Assembly: GCF_001584185.1 (NCBI RefSeq)
Contig: NZ_CP013234.1
Coordinates: 372,001-436,000, forward strand
DNA length: 64,000 bases
Direction: 5' to 3'
From: Collimonas pratensis
GTDB taxonomy: Bacteria; Pseudomonadota; Gammaproteobacteria; Burkholderiales; Burkholderiaceae_D
The notes beneath the pieces are model-generated. The model searched no databases and was not told the origin of the DNA. It saw nothing but the letters and a program-made list of their open reading frames with translations. Both the position numbers and the translations under genes were made by a program. Below are positions 44,517 through 53,906 of the stretch, piece by piece. The stretch's first letter is position 1. Each line of letters begins with the position of its first letter.

Positions 44517-44703
44517 CAACCGGCGGCAGCCGGGTCGTCGTTGGCAAAGTCTGTGGTCCGGGCGTCGCGGCAGTTAGTATCAAAGTTGCGACAGGTGAGC
44601 GGACACATCAGGTGACAGGCCCCCGCGTGGAGCAATCTGCGTGAGCAGGAGGGCGGGGCAGGTCGGTGGTCTTCGTGGTTGAATTTTTATTGTGAGGCTT
44701 TTC

Positions 44704-46326
44704 ATGAGCAAGCAGGAAAACGGACGATACCCCACAGAGGGAAACATCATTACCGGCGATTCGCTGGAAAACGAGCGGGGCGGCTTCACCCGCCGCGATA
44801 TGATGCGCACCCTGCTGGCCGGCAGTCTTATGACGATGGGCTCTGCGGGCCTGCTCAGCGCCAGCGGCAGCGCCATGGCGCTGCCGCCAAAGCGCGGCGG
44901 CAAGATGCGCATTGCGACCCAGACCAGCTCCACCGCCGATACCCTCGACCCGGCCAAGACCGCGCACTCCACCGATTACACGCGCGTTCACATGTTCTAC
45001 AACGGCCTGACCAAGCTGGATGGCAAGCTCGGCCCGCAAATGGTGCTGGCCGAGGAAATGCTGACCACCGACGCCACGCTGTGGACCGTCAAGCTGCGCA
45101 AAGGCGTGCTGTTTCACGACGGCAAGCCGTTCGCGCCGGCCGACGTGGTTTATTCGCTGATGCGCCACAAGGACCCGGCCACGGCCTCCAAGGTCAAGGT
45201 GCTGGCCGATCAGATCGAATCGGTCAAGACCACCGGCCCAAATGAAGTCCAGATCAAGCTGACCAGCGCCAACGCCGACCTGCCGGTGATCCTGGCCACT
45301 GCCCAGTTCCTCATCGTCCGCGACGGCACCACCAACTTCACCACGCCCAACGGCACCGGCGCCTTCAAGTGCAAGGAATTCACGCCGGGCGTGCGTACCA
45401 TCGCCGTGCGCAACGAGAATTACTGGAAGTCTGGTCTGCCTTACCTGGACGAGGTCGAGCTCTTTGGCATCCCCGACGAGGCCGCACGCGTCAATGCGCT
45501 GCTTTCGGGCGATGTGCATTGGATCAACGACGTCAATGCGCGCTCCACCGGTCGCATCAAGTCCACGACCGGCTACACGGTAATGGAGACCAAGTCCGGT
45601 CTTTACACGGATCTGGTGATCCGCCAGGACGCGGCGCCCGGCAACAGCCAGGATTTCACGCTGGGCATGAAGTACCTGATGGATCGCGAGCAGATCAAGA
45701 CCGCCGCCTTCCGCGGTTTCGCCGTGACCGCCAACGACCAGCCGATCGATCCGACCAACCGCTTCTACTTCGCCGGCCTGCCGCAGCGTCCCTACGACCC
45801 GGACAAGGCCAAATTCCACCTGCAGAAGGCGGGCGTGCTGGGCAGCAGCATCCCGCTGGTAGCCTCGGTGGCCGCGACCGGATCGGTGGACATAGGCGTG
45901 CTGATGCAGCAAAGCGCGCAGAAGATCGGCCTGAAGCTGGATCTGAAGCGGGTTCCGGCCGACGGCTACTGGGCCAACCAGTGGATGAAGGTGCCGTTGG
46001 GCTTTGGCAATATCAATCCGCGTCCCAGCGCCGACATTCTGTTCACACAGTTCTTCAAGTCCGATGCACAGTGGAACGAATCAGGCTGGAAGAACGCGCA
46101 GTTCGACCAACTGGTGGTGGCGGCGCGCGGCGAGACCGATTTCAGCAAGCGCAAGCAGATGTACGCCGACCTGCAGACGCTGGTGCACGAGAAGGGCGGC
46201 ATCGGCATCCCGGTCTTCATCACCAACCTCGAAGGCATTAGCAGCAGGGTCAAGGGCATTGATGCAATCCCTCTGGGTGCGTTCATGAACTACACCTGTG
46301 CCGAGTATGTCTGGATGGACGCCTGA
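44704..46326 (+). CDS. Dipeptide-class ABC substrate-binding protein, probable Tat signal
   Basis: 540 residues from the ATG at 44704, with GTGAGG 7 bases upstream (a GTG at 44692 is the alternative). The twin-arginine stretch FTRRDMMRTLLAGSLMTMG, then LLSASGSAMALPP, looks like a Tat signal peptide. The body is of the family-5 solute-binding type (DppA/opine): STADTLDPAKTAHSTDYTRVHMFYNGLTKLDG, LRKGVLFHDGKPFAPADVVYSLMRHKDP, NENYWKSGLPYLDEVELF. It captures the pathway's substrate, possibly an acylated amino compound or small peptide. A 434-codon antisense frame is rejected. Confidence 0.9.
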   Translation: MSKQENGRYPTEGNIITGDSLENERGGFTRRDMMRTLLAGSLMTMGSAGLLSASGSAMALPPKRGGKMRIATQTSSTADTLDPAKTAHSTDYTRVHMFYNGLTKLDGKLGPQMVLAEEMLTTDATLWTVKLRKGVLFHDGKPFAPADVVYSLMRHKDPATASKVKVLADQIESVKTTGPNEVQIKLTSANADLPVILATAQFLIVRDGTTNFTTPNGTGAFKCKEFTPGVRTIAVRNENYWKSGLPYLDEVELFGIPDEAARVNALLSGDVHWINDVNARSTGRIKSTTGYTVMETKSGLYTDLVIRQDAAPGNSQDFTLGMKYLMDREQIKTAAFRGFAVTANDQPIDPTNRFYFAGLPQRPYDPDKAKFHLQKAGVLGSSIPLVASVAATGSVDIGVLMQQSAQKIGLKLDLKRVPADGYWANQWMKVPLGFGNINPRPSADILFTQFFKSDAQWNESGWKNAQFDQLVVAARGETDFSKRKQMYADLQTLVHEKGGIGIPVFITNLEGISSRVKGIDAIPLGAFMNYTCAEYVWMDA

Positions 46327-46399
46327 GCACAGGCAATAGAAGTAGAGGCCAGGCGGGGCAACCCCGTCGTGGCCCGTGACCTGCTTATCGAGGATAGCT

Positions 46400-47356
46400 A
46401 TGAATGGAATGGTCCTGCGTCTGATACTGCGCCGCCTGGCGCTGGCGGCACTGACGCTGTTGCTGGTGTCGGCCGGCGTGTTCTTCATCACCAACCTGTT
46501 GCCGGGCGACGCGGCCCAAGCGGCGCTGGGCCAGGCCGCCACGCCCGAGACGGTGGCGGCGTTGCGCCTGCAGTACGGGCTGGACCTGCCGGCGCCATTG
46601 CGTTATGCCCGGTGGTTGGGGGACCTGCTCTCGGGCAACCCCGGCATATCGTTGGTCAATAACGTGCCGGTAGCGCAGATGATCGGTGGCCGCTTGCCTG
46701 CATCGCTGATGCTGGCGGCAGTCACGGCAGCGGTGTCAGTACCGCTGGCGTTGTTGCTGGGTATCGCCTCGGCCATGTATCGCGGCTCGACCTTCGATCG
46801 CGTGGTCAATGTCAGCGCGGTGTCGCTGGTCTCGGTGCCGGAATTCCTGATCGCCACCATCGCGGTGATGATCTTCGCGGTCAAGCTGCGCTGGCTGTCG
46901 GCGTTGTCGCATTCGGCCGATGCCGCCACCTTGGGTGCCTTTATCAAGTCCTATGCGATGCCGGTGATGACGCTCTGCTGCGTGATCGTGGCGCAGATGA
47001 CGCGCATGACGCGCGCGGCGGTGATCGACCAGTTGCGTTCCTCCTATGCCGAGATGGCCTTGCTCAAAGGCGTCAGGCGCACCCGCATCGTGCTGCGCCA
47101 CGCCTTGCCCAACGCCATCGGTCCGATCGCCAATGCGGTGGCGCTGAGCCTGTCCTACCTGTTGGGGGGCGTGATCATCGTCGAGAGCATCTTCAACTAT
47201 CCCGGTATCGCCACCCTGATGATCGATGCCGTCACCACCCGCGACATGCCGCTGGTGCAAGCCTGTTCGATGATCTTCTGTGCCGGCTACCTGCTGCTGG
47301 TGCTGACCGCCGATGTACTGGCCATTGTTTCCAATCCGAGGTTGAAGACACGATGA
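46400..47356 (+). CDS. DppB-type ABC permease
   Basis: 318 residues from the ATG at 46400 (GAGGA 6-10 bases upstream). Six membrane segments, starting LALAALTLLLVSAGVFFITNLLPGD. Family signature RMTRAAVIDQLRSSYAEMALLKGVRRTRIVLRHALPNAIGPI holds the EAA-type loop. Its TGA stop overlaps the ATG of the next permease frame (ATGA at 47353), indicating translational coupling. Confidence 0.93.
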   Translation: MNGMVLRLILRRLALAALTLLLVSAGVFFITNLLPGDAAQAALGQAATPETVAALRLQYGLDLPAPLRYARWLGDLLSGNPGISLVNNVPVAQMIGGRLPASLMLAAVTAAVSVPLALLLGIASAMYRGSTFDRVVNVSAVSLVSVPEFLIATIAVMIFAVKLRWLSALSHSADAATLGAFIKSYAMPVMTLCCVIVAQMTRMTRAAVIDQLRSSYAEMALLKGVRRTRIVLRHALPNAIGPIANAVALSLSYLLGGVIIVESIFNYPGIATLMIDAVTTRDMPLVQACSMIFCAGYLLLVLTADVLAIVSNPRLKTR

Positions 47357-48227
47357 AAGCCCTCCACGATTCCGCGCGCGCCGAGGCCTCGACCGCCCGC
47401 GCCAGCGCCGCCCCAAGAAGCCGCACCGCCATTCCGCCATGGCCTGGATTGGCATGGGCATCGTCGGCTTCTGGCTGCTCATGGCCATCATAGGCCCGAC
47501 CATCTCGCCCTACGACGCCACCGCCATCGTCGATGTCGATGTATTTTCCGGCATGAGCCGCAAGTTCCTGCTGGGCAGTGATTACCTGGGGCGCGACATG
47601 CTGAGCCGCATCCTCTTCGGCACGCGGGCCACCATCGGCCTGGCGCTGGCGGCGACACTGCTGGCCAGCAGCATCGGCACGGCCGTTGCGTTGTACGCCG
47701 CCTTCACCGGAGGCTGGCGCGACGCCGTCATCAGCCGAGCGCTCGATGCGCTGATCTCGATTCCCAGCAAGATGTTCGCATTGATGATGGTGGCGACCTT
47801 CGGTTCCTCCATGTGGCTCCTGGTGACGACCGCCGCCATCACCTACATGCCGGGCGCCTACCGTATCGCCCGCTCGGTGGCGGTCAACGTGCAGGCCATG
47901 GAATACGTGCAGGCTGCGCGGGCGCGCGGCGAGGGCGTGTGGTACATCATGACAATGGAGATGCTGCCCAACATGATCCGCCCGGTGCTGGCCGACTTCG
48001 GGCTGCGCTTTGTGTACGTGGTGCTGCTGTTGAGCGGGCTGAGTTTTCTGAGCCTGGGTGTGCAGCCGCCAGACGCCGACTGGGGCTCGCTGGTGCGGGA
48101 AAACATTTCCGGACTGGGCGAGGGCGCGCTGGCGGTGATCATGCCGGCGCTGGCCATTGCCTCGCTGACCATCGGCGTGAACCTGCTGATCGATAACCTG
48201 CGCGGCAAACGCGCTGCCAAGGAGTAA
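47353..48227 (+). CDS. DppC-type ABC permease with apparent frameshift near residue 20
   Basis: The conserved permease (from about 47439: MAWIGMGIVGFWLLMAIIGPTISPYDA, LLGSDYLGRDMLSRILFGTR, YVQAARARGEGVWYIMTMEMLPNM) has no ribosome-binding site at its first ATG. In the frame of the ATGA overlap at 47353, the sequence MKALHDSARAEASTARASAA is a plausible N-terminus, and in the permease frame PKKPHRHSAMAWIG directly precedes the conserved part. A one-base shift around 47403-47413 (a CCCC run) joins the two. Either a frameshift mutation, a sequencing error, or translation starting at 47439. The C-terminal part is intact, so the gene may still be functional in the second case. Confidence 0.8.
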
Positions 48228-48234
48228 GCCCGTG

Positions 48235-50154
48235 ATGCAGTTCGACCAATTCCTCGGCAAGACGACGGCGCCCGAGACGCCCCCTGGCGAGCCGCTGGTG
48301 AGCGTCAGCGGCCTGCGCGTCAACGCCCGCAAGGACGACGGCTCCTCGGTGGAGATCGTCAAGGACGTCGATTTCACCGTGGCGCGCGGCGAAGTGCTGG
48401 CGCTGATCGGAGAGTCCGGTTCCGGCAAGACTACCATTGCGCTGTCGTTGTTGGGCTATGCACGCGCCGGCTGCCACATCGCCGGCGGCCGCATCCGCAT
48501 CGGCCAGCGGCAGATCGACCAGATGGATGAGAAGGCGCTGCTGGCCATGCGCGGTCACCACGTCGCCTACATCGCGCAGAGCGCAGCGGCCGCCTTCAAC
48601 CCGGCGCGTACTCTCATGGACCAGGTCATCGAAAGCGCCCTGCAACACCGCGTGATGGACAAGGCCAGTGCCATGCGCAAGGCGGTCGAGCTGTTTCGCG
48701 CGCTGGCCTTGCCGGACCCCGAGCATATTGGCCGGCGCTACCCGCATCAGGTCTCCGGCGGGCAGTTACAGCGCGTGATGGCGGCCATGGCCCTGATCAC
48801 CGATCCTGAGCTGGTGATCCTGGATGAGCCGACTACCGCGCTGGATGTGACCACCCAGATCGAGGTGCTGCGTGCCTTCAAGAAGGTGGTCAGGGAATTG
48901 GGTACGACGGCTGTCTATGTCTCGCATGACCTGGCGGTGGTGGCGCAGATGGCTGATCGCATCATTGTGCTGCGCGATGGCGCCGTGCGCGAGATGGGCC
49001 AGACCGGCCAGGTGCTGCAGGCGCCGGCCGACAGCTATACGCAAAGCCTGATCGCCGCCGCTACGCCAGCCTCGCGCGTGGCGCAGGTGCGGGAGATATT
49101 GCCGGATCCGGCGCCGGCTGCACAGGCCAAGGCGCCGCTGCTGCGCATCAGCGGTCTGATCGCCGGCTATGGCAGCCCGGATCGCCTGGGTCTGCCGGGG
49201 GTGCGGATCCTGGACGATATCAACCTGACGATACAGCGCGGCAGCACGGTCGGCATCATCGGCGAATCGGGATCGGGCAAGACCACGCTGGCACGTGCGG
49301 TGGCCGGCATGATCGCGCCGGCGCGCGGCAGCATCCAGCTCGATGGCGAAAATCTCTCGCCTACGCTGCAGGGACGCAGCCGGGAACAGTTCCGCCGGGT
49401 ACAGATCGTGTTCCAGAACGCCGATACGGCGCTCAATCCAGCCCATACCATCGGCCGTATCCTGAACCGGCCGCTGAGCTTCTATCACGGTCTGAACGGC
49501 GAGGCCATGCGCCGTCGCACGGCCGAGCTGCTGGACCTGGTGCGTCTGCCGTCGAGCGTGATCGACCGCCTGCCGAGCGAGCTCTCAGGCGGCCAGAAGC
49601 AGCGCGTGAACCTGGCGCGGGCGCTGGCGGCCAAGCCTGACCTGATCCTGTGCGATGAGGTGACCTCGGCGCTGGATACCGTGGTGGCGGCCGCCATCCT
49701 GGAATTGCTGGCCGAGCTGCGGCGCGAGCTGCAGGTGTCCTACATGTTCATCAGCCATGACATCAGCACGGTGCGCGCCATCTGCGATGACATCGTGGTG
49801 CTGTATGCCGGGCGCATGGTGGCCAACCGCCCGCGCCAGGCGATGATGGCGCCGCCTTACCACCCGTATTCGCATCTGCTGCTGTCGTCGGTGCCGGCCA
49901 TGCAGCAGGGTTGGCTGGAGCAGGCATCTGGCGCGGGCCAGCACAAGCTGCCGCCGATCGGGCCGGTGCAGGCATCGCCCGACATCTGCACCTTCCTGCC
50001 GCGTTGCACGATGCGCCTGGACGGCGTGTGCAATATGGTAGCCCCGCGCCGGCGCCACATGGAGCATGGCGGCGAGATCCTTTGCCATCGCTCCGATGCC
50101 GAGCTGAAGCAATATCAATCGCCGCTGCTGCCGGTGGATGGCGTGACGGTTTGA
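48235..50154 (+). CDS. Fused double ATPase of dipeptide-class ABC importer (DppD-DppF type)
   Basis: 639 residues from the ATG at 48235, with AAGGAG 10-15 bases upstream. Two full ATPase domains: Walker A GESGSGKTT at residues 59-67 and again at 343-351, signatures VSGGQLQRVMAAMALI and LSGGQKQRVNLARAL, and Walker B LVILDEPTTALDV and LILCDEVTSALD. The C-terminal tail CTFLPRCTMRLDGVC has the Cys cluster of oligopeptide ATPases. The fusion, as in GsiA, replaces separate DppD and DppF. Powers the permeases at 46400 and 47353. Confidence 0.93.
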   Translation: MQFDQFLGKTTAPETPPGEPLVSVSGLRVNARKDDGSSVEIVKDVDFTVARGEVLALIGESGSGKTTIALSLLGYARAGCHIAGGRIRIGQRQIDQMDEKALLAMRGHHVAYIAQSAAAAFNPARTLMDQVIESALQHRVMDKASAMRKAVELFRALALPDPEHIGRRYPHQVSGGQLQRVMAAMALITDPELVILDEPTTALDVTTQIEVLRAFKKVVRELGTTAVYVSHDLAVVAQMADRIIVLRDGAVREMGQTGQVLQAPADSYTQSLIAAATPASRVAQVREILPDPAPAAQAKAPLLRISGLIAGYGSPDRLGLPGVRILDDINLTIQRGSTVGIIGESGSGKTTLARAVAGMIAPARGSIQLDGENLSPTLQGRSREQFRRVQIVFQNADTALNPAHTIGRILNRPLSFYHGLNGEAMRRRTAELLDLVRLPSSVIDRLPSELSGGQKQRVNLARALAAKPDLILCDEVTSALDTVVAAAILELLAELRRELQVSYMFISHDISTVRAICDDIVVLYAGRMVANRPRQAMMAPPYHPYSHLLLSSVPAMQQGWLEQASGAGQHKLPPIGPVQASPDICTFLPRCTMRLDGVCNMVAPRRRHMEHGGEILCHRSDAELKQYQSPLLPVDGVTV

Positions 50155-50256
50155 CGATCGGTTGACGACAGGCCTGCGCAAGAGTGCAGGCGACATATCC
50201 GGGCCGTCGCAGGCGAAGCTGTCGAGTCTGCCGCCGGCCCTCATTCAGGAGAAGAA

Positions 50257-50994
50257 ATGACCGCAACGCTGGTGTTGTATCGTGCTTCAGGCGCGCCCGT
50301 TTCCACCGTATTCCGCCGCGCAGGACTGGGCGGCAACGATCCCTTTGCGCCCTGGCGCGAAATCGCCTGGGAAGGCATCGGCGCGATAAGCGCTGGTCGC
50401 CTGTGCTTCGACGGCACGCTGGAGGTTGCCAGCTTCCCGCATGTGGAAACCTTGGTCGTTGTCGAAGGCGAATTGACCGTGGAAACCACAGGTGCGGCGC
50501 CGCTGGTGGTGCAGCCCGGCAGCGGTGTGGTGATCGGTGCGGGCACGGCCCTTCGTCTAACTACCAGCTCGTCGGCGCTGGCGGTATTCTGTGCGGCCGC
50601 ATGCCCGCAGGCGGCGCAATCCGGAGTGTTCCCGCTATACGCCGAGGCCAACTTCAAGCCTTCGGCTAACTCGTTGCCCAAGGAAATCCTGCTGGGACCG
50701 GTGCCGCAATGCCGCAGTGACAATGTCTTCAATGAAGAGTCCAGCAAGTATCTGGCCGGCACCTGGGATTCGACGCCTTATCACCGTATCGTGCGGGCGC
50801 ATCCGGTGAATGAGTTCATGCATATCCTGGACGGCGGCGTGCGCTTTGCCGAGCCGGATGGCAGCGTGGTGTCGGCGGCTGCCGGCGACGCGGTTTTCGT
50901 GCCGCAGGGCGCGGCGATCGGCTGGGAGAGCAGTGAACGGGTGGCCAAGTTCTACGTGGTGCAAACCGCCCCGGCCGCAATCGAAGGGAAATGA
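50257..50994 (+). CDS. Bicupin protein
   Basis: 245 residues. Two cupin halves are visible: GRLCFDGTLEVASFPHVETLVVVEGELTVETTGAAPLVVQPGSGVVIGAG (residues about 48-100) and HRIVRAHPVNEFMHILDGGVRFAEPDGSVVSAAAGDAVFVPQGA (about 170-220). Only a few His/Glu metal ligands are visible. Cupins of this type often accompany amine and amino-acid catabolic genes, but their reaction is unknown. The stop overlaps the next start (ATGA at 50991). Confidence 0.82.
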   Translation: MTATLVLYRASGAPVSTVFRRAGLGGNDPFAPWREIAWEGIGAISAGRLCFDGTLEVASFPHVETLVVVEGELTVETTGAAPLVVQPGSGVVIGAGTALRLTTSSSALAVFCAAACPQAAQSGVFPLYAEANFKPSANSLPKEILLGPVPQCRSDNVFNEESSKYLAGTWDSTPYHRIVRAHPVNEFMHILDGGVRFAEPDGSVVSAAAGDAVFVPQGAAIGWESSERVAKFYVVQTAPAAIEGK

Positions 50995-52322
50995 CCATGT
51001 CGCCTCCGTTGAACCTGGTACAGACGCCTTCCATCCCTCCGGCCACAGCCGACGTGGTCGTGATCGGCGGCGGCATCATCGGCATCTTCACCGCTTATTA
51101 CCTGGCCCGGCGAGGCGTGTCCGTGGTCGTGGTGGAAAAGGGGCGGGTCGGCGCCGAGCAGTCCAGCCGCAACTGGGGCTGGTGCCGCCAGCAAAACCGC
51201 GATGCGCGCGAATTGCCGATGGCCACCAAGAGCATCGACCTGTGGGAGCAGTTCAGCGCCGAGTCCGGCGAGGATGCCGGCTTTACGCGCTGTGGCTTGC
51301 TGTATCTCAGTAATGACGACGAAGAATTGGCGCGCTGGGCCAGTTGGGGCAAGTTTGCCAAGACCGCCGGCGTGACCACCCATATGCTCGACAGTCGGCA
51401 AGCCGCCGAGCGCGGCCATGCAACCGGCCGTGGCTGGAAGGGCGGAGTGTTCTCGCCCACCGATGGCACCGCCGACCCGGTCAAGGCCGCGCCGGCCGTG
51501 GCGCGCGCCGTGATGAAGCTGGGCGGCAGCGTAATCCAGCAATGCGCGGCGCGCGGCATCGAGATGGAAGCCGGGCGCGTGGCCGGCGTGGTCACCGAAG
51601 CCGGTGTCATCAAGACCAGGACCGTGGTGCTGGCCGGCGGCGCCTGGGCTTCGTCGTTCTGCCGTCAGTTGGACATCCGCTTCCCGCAAGCCTCGGTACG
51701 TCAATCGATCATGAGCGTGGCGCCCATCGACCAGCCGCTGCCCGGCGCGCTGTTCACCTCGGGCGTGGCGGCCACGCGGCGTAGCGACGGTTCCTATGCG
51801 CTGGCCATCAGCGGTCGCGCCCGGGTGGATCCGACCGGGCAGTTCCTGCGCTTTTCGCCGCAATTCCTGCCTATGTTCGCCAAGCGCTGGCGCAGCCTGT
51901 CGCCGGGCGGCCTGGAAGCGCTACGCAGCGGCCATGAGACGATGTCGCGCTGGCGCCTGGATGCGCCTACGCCGATGGAGCGCATGCGCATCCTCGATCC
52001 CAAAGCCGATCCGGCAGCCATCCGCGCCACCCATCGGCGAGCCATCGAGCTGCTGCCCGAATTGCGCAACGCCAGGGTCACGCACGCCTGGGCCGGTTAT
52101 GTCGACAGCACACCCGATGGAGTGCCTGGCATCGGCGAGACGCCGCAGGTGCCCGGACTGATCCTGGCCGCAGGCTTCTCCGGCCATGGCTTCGGTATCG
52201 GCCCCGGCGCGGGCCACCTGATCGCCGACCTGGCGACCGGCGCCGAGCCCCTGGTCGATCCCCGCCCATATCACCCGAGCCGCTTTGCCGGTTCCGCGTG
52301 GGGCAAGGTTGCCGATTTCTAG
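50991..52322 (+). CDS. Second FAD-dependent (DAO-family) oxidoreductase
   Basis: 443 residues from ATG 50991 (coupled by ATGA); an ATG at 50997 with better-spaced GAAGGG is equally possible. FAD motif DVVVIGGGIIGIFTAYYLARRGVSVVVVEKGRVGAEQSSRNWGWCRQQNRDARE, later VVLAGGAWASSFCRQLDI and the C-terminal LILAAGFSGHGFGIGPGAGHLIADL. A DadA/glycine-oxidase-like amine dehydrogenase family member that oxidises an N-substituted or D-amino acid. Different from the PuuB-like protein at 39945. Confidence 0.9.
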   Translation: MTMSPPLNLVQTPSIPPATADVVVIGGGIIGIFTAYYLARRGVSVVVVEKGRVGAEQSSRNWGWCRQQNRDARELPMATKSIDLWEQFSAESGEDAGFTRCGLLYLSNDDEELARWASWGKFAKTAGVTTHMLDSRQAAERGHATGRGWKGGVFSPTDGTADPVKAAPAVARAVMKLGGSVIQQCAARGIEMEAGRVAGVVTEAGVIKTRTVVLAGGAWASSFCRQLDIRFPQASVRQSIMSVAPIDQPLPGALFTSGVAATRRSDGSYALAISGRARVDPTGQFLRFSPQFLPMFAKRWRSLSPGGLEALRSGHETMSRWRLDAPTPMERMRILDPKADPAAIRATHRRAIELLPELRNARVTHAWAGYVDSTPDGVPGIGETPQVPGLILAAGFSGHGFGIGPGAGHLIADLATGAEPLVDPRPYHPSRFAGSAWGKVADF

Positions 52323-52376
52323 ACATCGCCGGCGCTCCCACTGCGGGGGGCCGGCTTCGCCGTAAGGACATACTGA

Positions 52377-53834
52377 ATGACATCACCTCTGCACCACCTA
52401 CAACGTGCCGGCCGGCTGGAGCGCCTCTTTATCGACGGCCATTGGATACTGCCTGAGGGTCGGGAACGGGTCTCCGTGATCTGCCCTTCGACCGAACAGA
52501 GTCTGTGCGAGATCGCACTGGGCGATGCGCGCGATGCCGAACGCGCGGTGCTGGCTGCGCGCGGGGCTTTCCCGGTCTGGTCGGCAACCCCTCCGCAGCA
52601 ACGCGCAGCGTTGTTGGAACGAATCCATGCGCTGCTGCTGGAGCGTAGCGAACTGTTCGCCGCGGCGCTCACGCTGGAGATGGGCGCGCCGATCGGCTAT
52701 GCACGCAGCGCGCACGTGCCGCTGGCGGCCGAACACCTGCGGGTGGCGCGCGACAACCTGGTGAGTTATCCCTTCATCCGGCCGCGCGGCACGACGGCGA
52801 TCCTACGTGAACCCATCGGCGTGTGCGCGCTGATCACTCCCTGGAATTGGCCGATCTACCAGATCACCGCCAAGGTCGGGCCGGCGCTGGCGGCAGGCTG
52901 CACGGTGGTGTTGAAACCGAGCGAACTCTCGCCATTGTCGGCCTTGCTGTTCGCCGAGATCGTCGCCGAGGCCGGGGCGCCGCCCGGTGTCTTCAACCTG
53001 GTCAGCGGCACCGGCGCCGAAGTCGGTGCGGCGCTGGCGGCGCATCCCCAAGTGGACATGGTGTCGATCACCGGCTCTACCCGCGCGGGCGTGCTGGTGG
53101 CGCAGGCGGCGGCGCCGGGCGTCAAGCGCGTGGCCCAGGAGCTGGGCGGCAAGTCGCCCAACATCGTGCTGCCGGACGCCGATCTGGCGCAGGCCATTCC
53201 GCCCGGCGTGGTCGCGGCGTTCCGCAACATGGGCCAATCGTGCAGCGCGCCGACGCGCCTGATCGTGCCGCGCAACCAGCTTGATCGCGCCCATCAACTG
53301 GCCTTGGCGGCGCTGGGACAGATGAAGGTCGGCGATCCCATGGATGCGGCGACCACCCACGGTCCCCTGGCCAATCGCGCGCAGTTCGAGCGGGTGCAGC
53401 AGATGATCGAGGCAGGATTGCAGGATGGCGCCCGTCTGCTGGCGGGCGGGCCGGGGCGGCCCGAGGGATTGGCGCGCGGCTTTTATGCGCGGCCGACCAT
53501 CTTTTCCGACGTGCATGCGGATATGGTGATCGCACAGCAGGAAATCTTCGGCCCGGTGCTGGCGATCCTGCCCTACGACACGGTGGAGGAAGCCATCGCT
53601 ATCGCCAACGATACGGTCTATGGCCTGGGCGCCCATGTACAGGGAACGGACAAGGAACAGCTGCGCGCGGTGGCTGCGCGCATCCAGTCAGGCCAAGTCC
53701 ACTTGAACTACCCGGCCTGGGATCCGCAAGCGCCGTTCGGCGGCTACAAGCAGTCCGGCAACGGGCGCGAGTACGGCATCGAGGGGATGGAGGAGTACAT
53801 GGAGGTGAAATCCGTCCTCGGGTACTACGGTTGA
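52377..53834 (+). CDS. Aldehyde dehydrogenase
   Basis: 485 residues of the ALDH superfamily: LFIDGHWILPEGRERVSVICPSTEQ, CALITPWNWPIYQITAKVGPALAAGCTVVLKPSELSP, SITGSTRAGVLVAQAAAPGVKRVAQELGGKSPNIVLPDADL with general-base Glu in QELGG, then GQSCSAPTRLI with the catalytic Cys, and EIFGPVLAIL. Closest in style to NAD-dependent aldehyde/betaine-aldehyde dehydrogenases. Likely oxidises the aldehyde released by the FAD oxidase at 50991. Starts 54 bases after that gene. Confidence 0.92.
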   Translation: MTSPLHHLQRAGRLERLFIDGHWILPEGRERVSVICPSTEQSLCEIALGDARDAERAVLAARGAFPVWSATPPQQRAALLERIHALLLERSELFAAALTLEMGAPIGYARSAHVPLAAEHLRVARDNLVSYPFIRPRGTTAILREPIGVCALITPWNWPIYQITAKVGPALAAGCTVVLKPSELSPLSALLFAEIVAEAGAPPGVFNLVSGTGAEVGAALAAHPQVDMVSITGSTRAGVLVAQAAAPGVKRVAQELGGKSPNIVLPDADLAQAIPPGVVAAFRNMGQSCSAPTRLIVPRNQLDRAHQLALAALGQMKVGDPMDAATTHGPLANRAQFERVQQMIEAGLQDGARLLAGGPGRPEGLARGFYARPTIFSDVHADMVIAQQEIFGPVLAILPYDTVEEAIAIANDTVYGLGAHVQGTDKEQLRAVAARIQSGQVHLNYPAWDPQAPFGGYKQSGNGREYGIEGMEEYMEVKSVLGYYG

Positions 53835-53906
53835 AAGCTGGCCCGACATATCAGTCCGGGCGCTGCAACGTGAGCGGCTGCCTGGCAGTCTTTAAAGGTA
53901 TCGCGC

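Noticed and set aside
44608..45912. 434-codon minus-strand frame opposite the binding-protein gene
   Set aside because: The plus-strand protein is a clear family-5 binding protein; the antisense frame has no motif and overlaps its 5' end fully.
47232..48437. 401-codon minus-strand frame opposite the permease and ATPase genes
   Set aside because: His/Arg-rich translation, no domain, antisense to two recognised genes.
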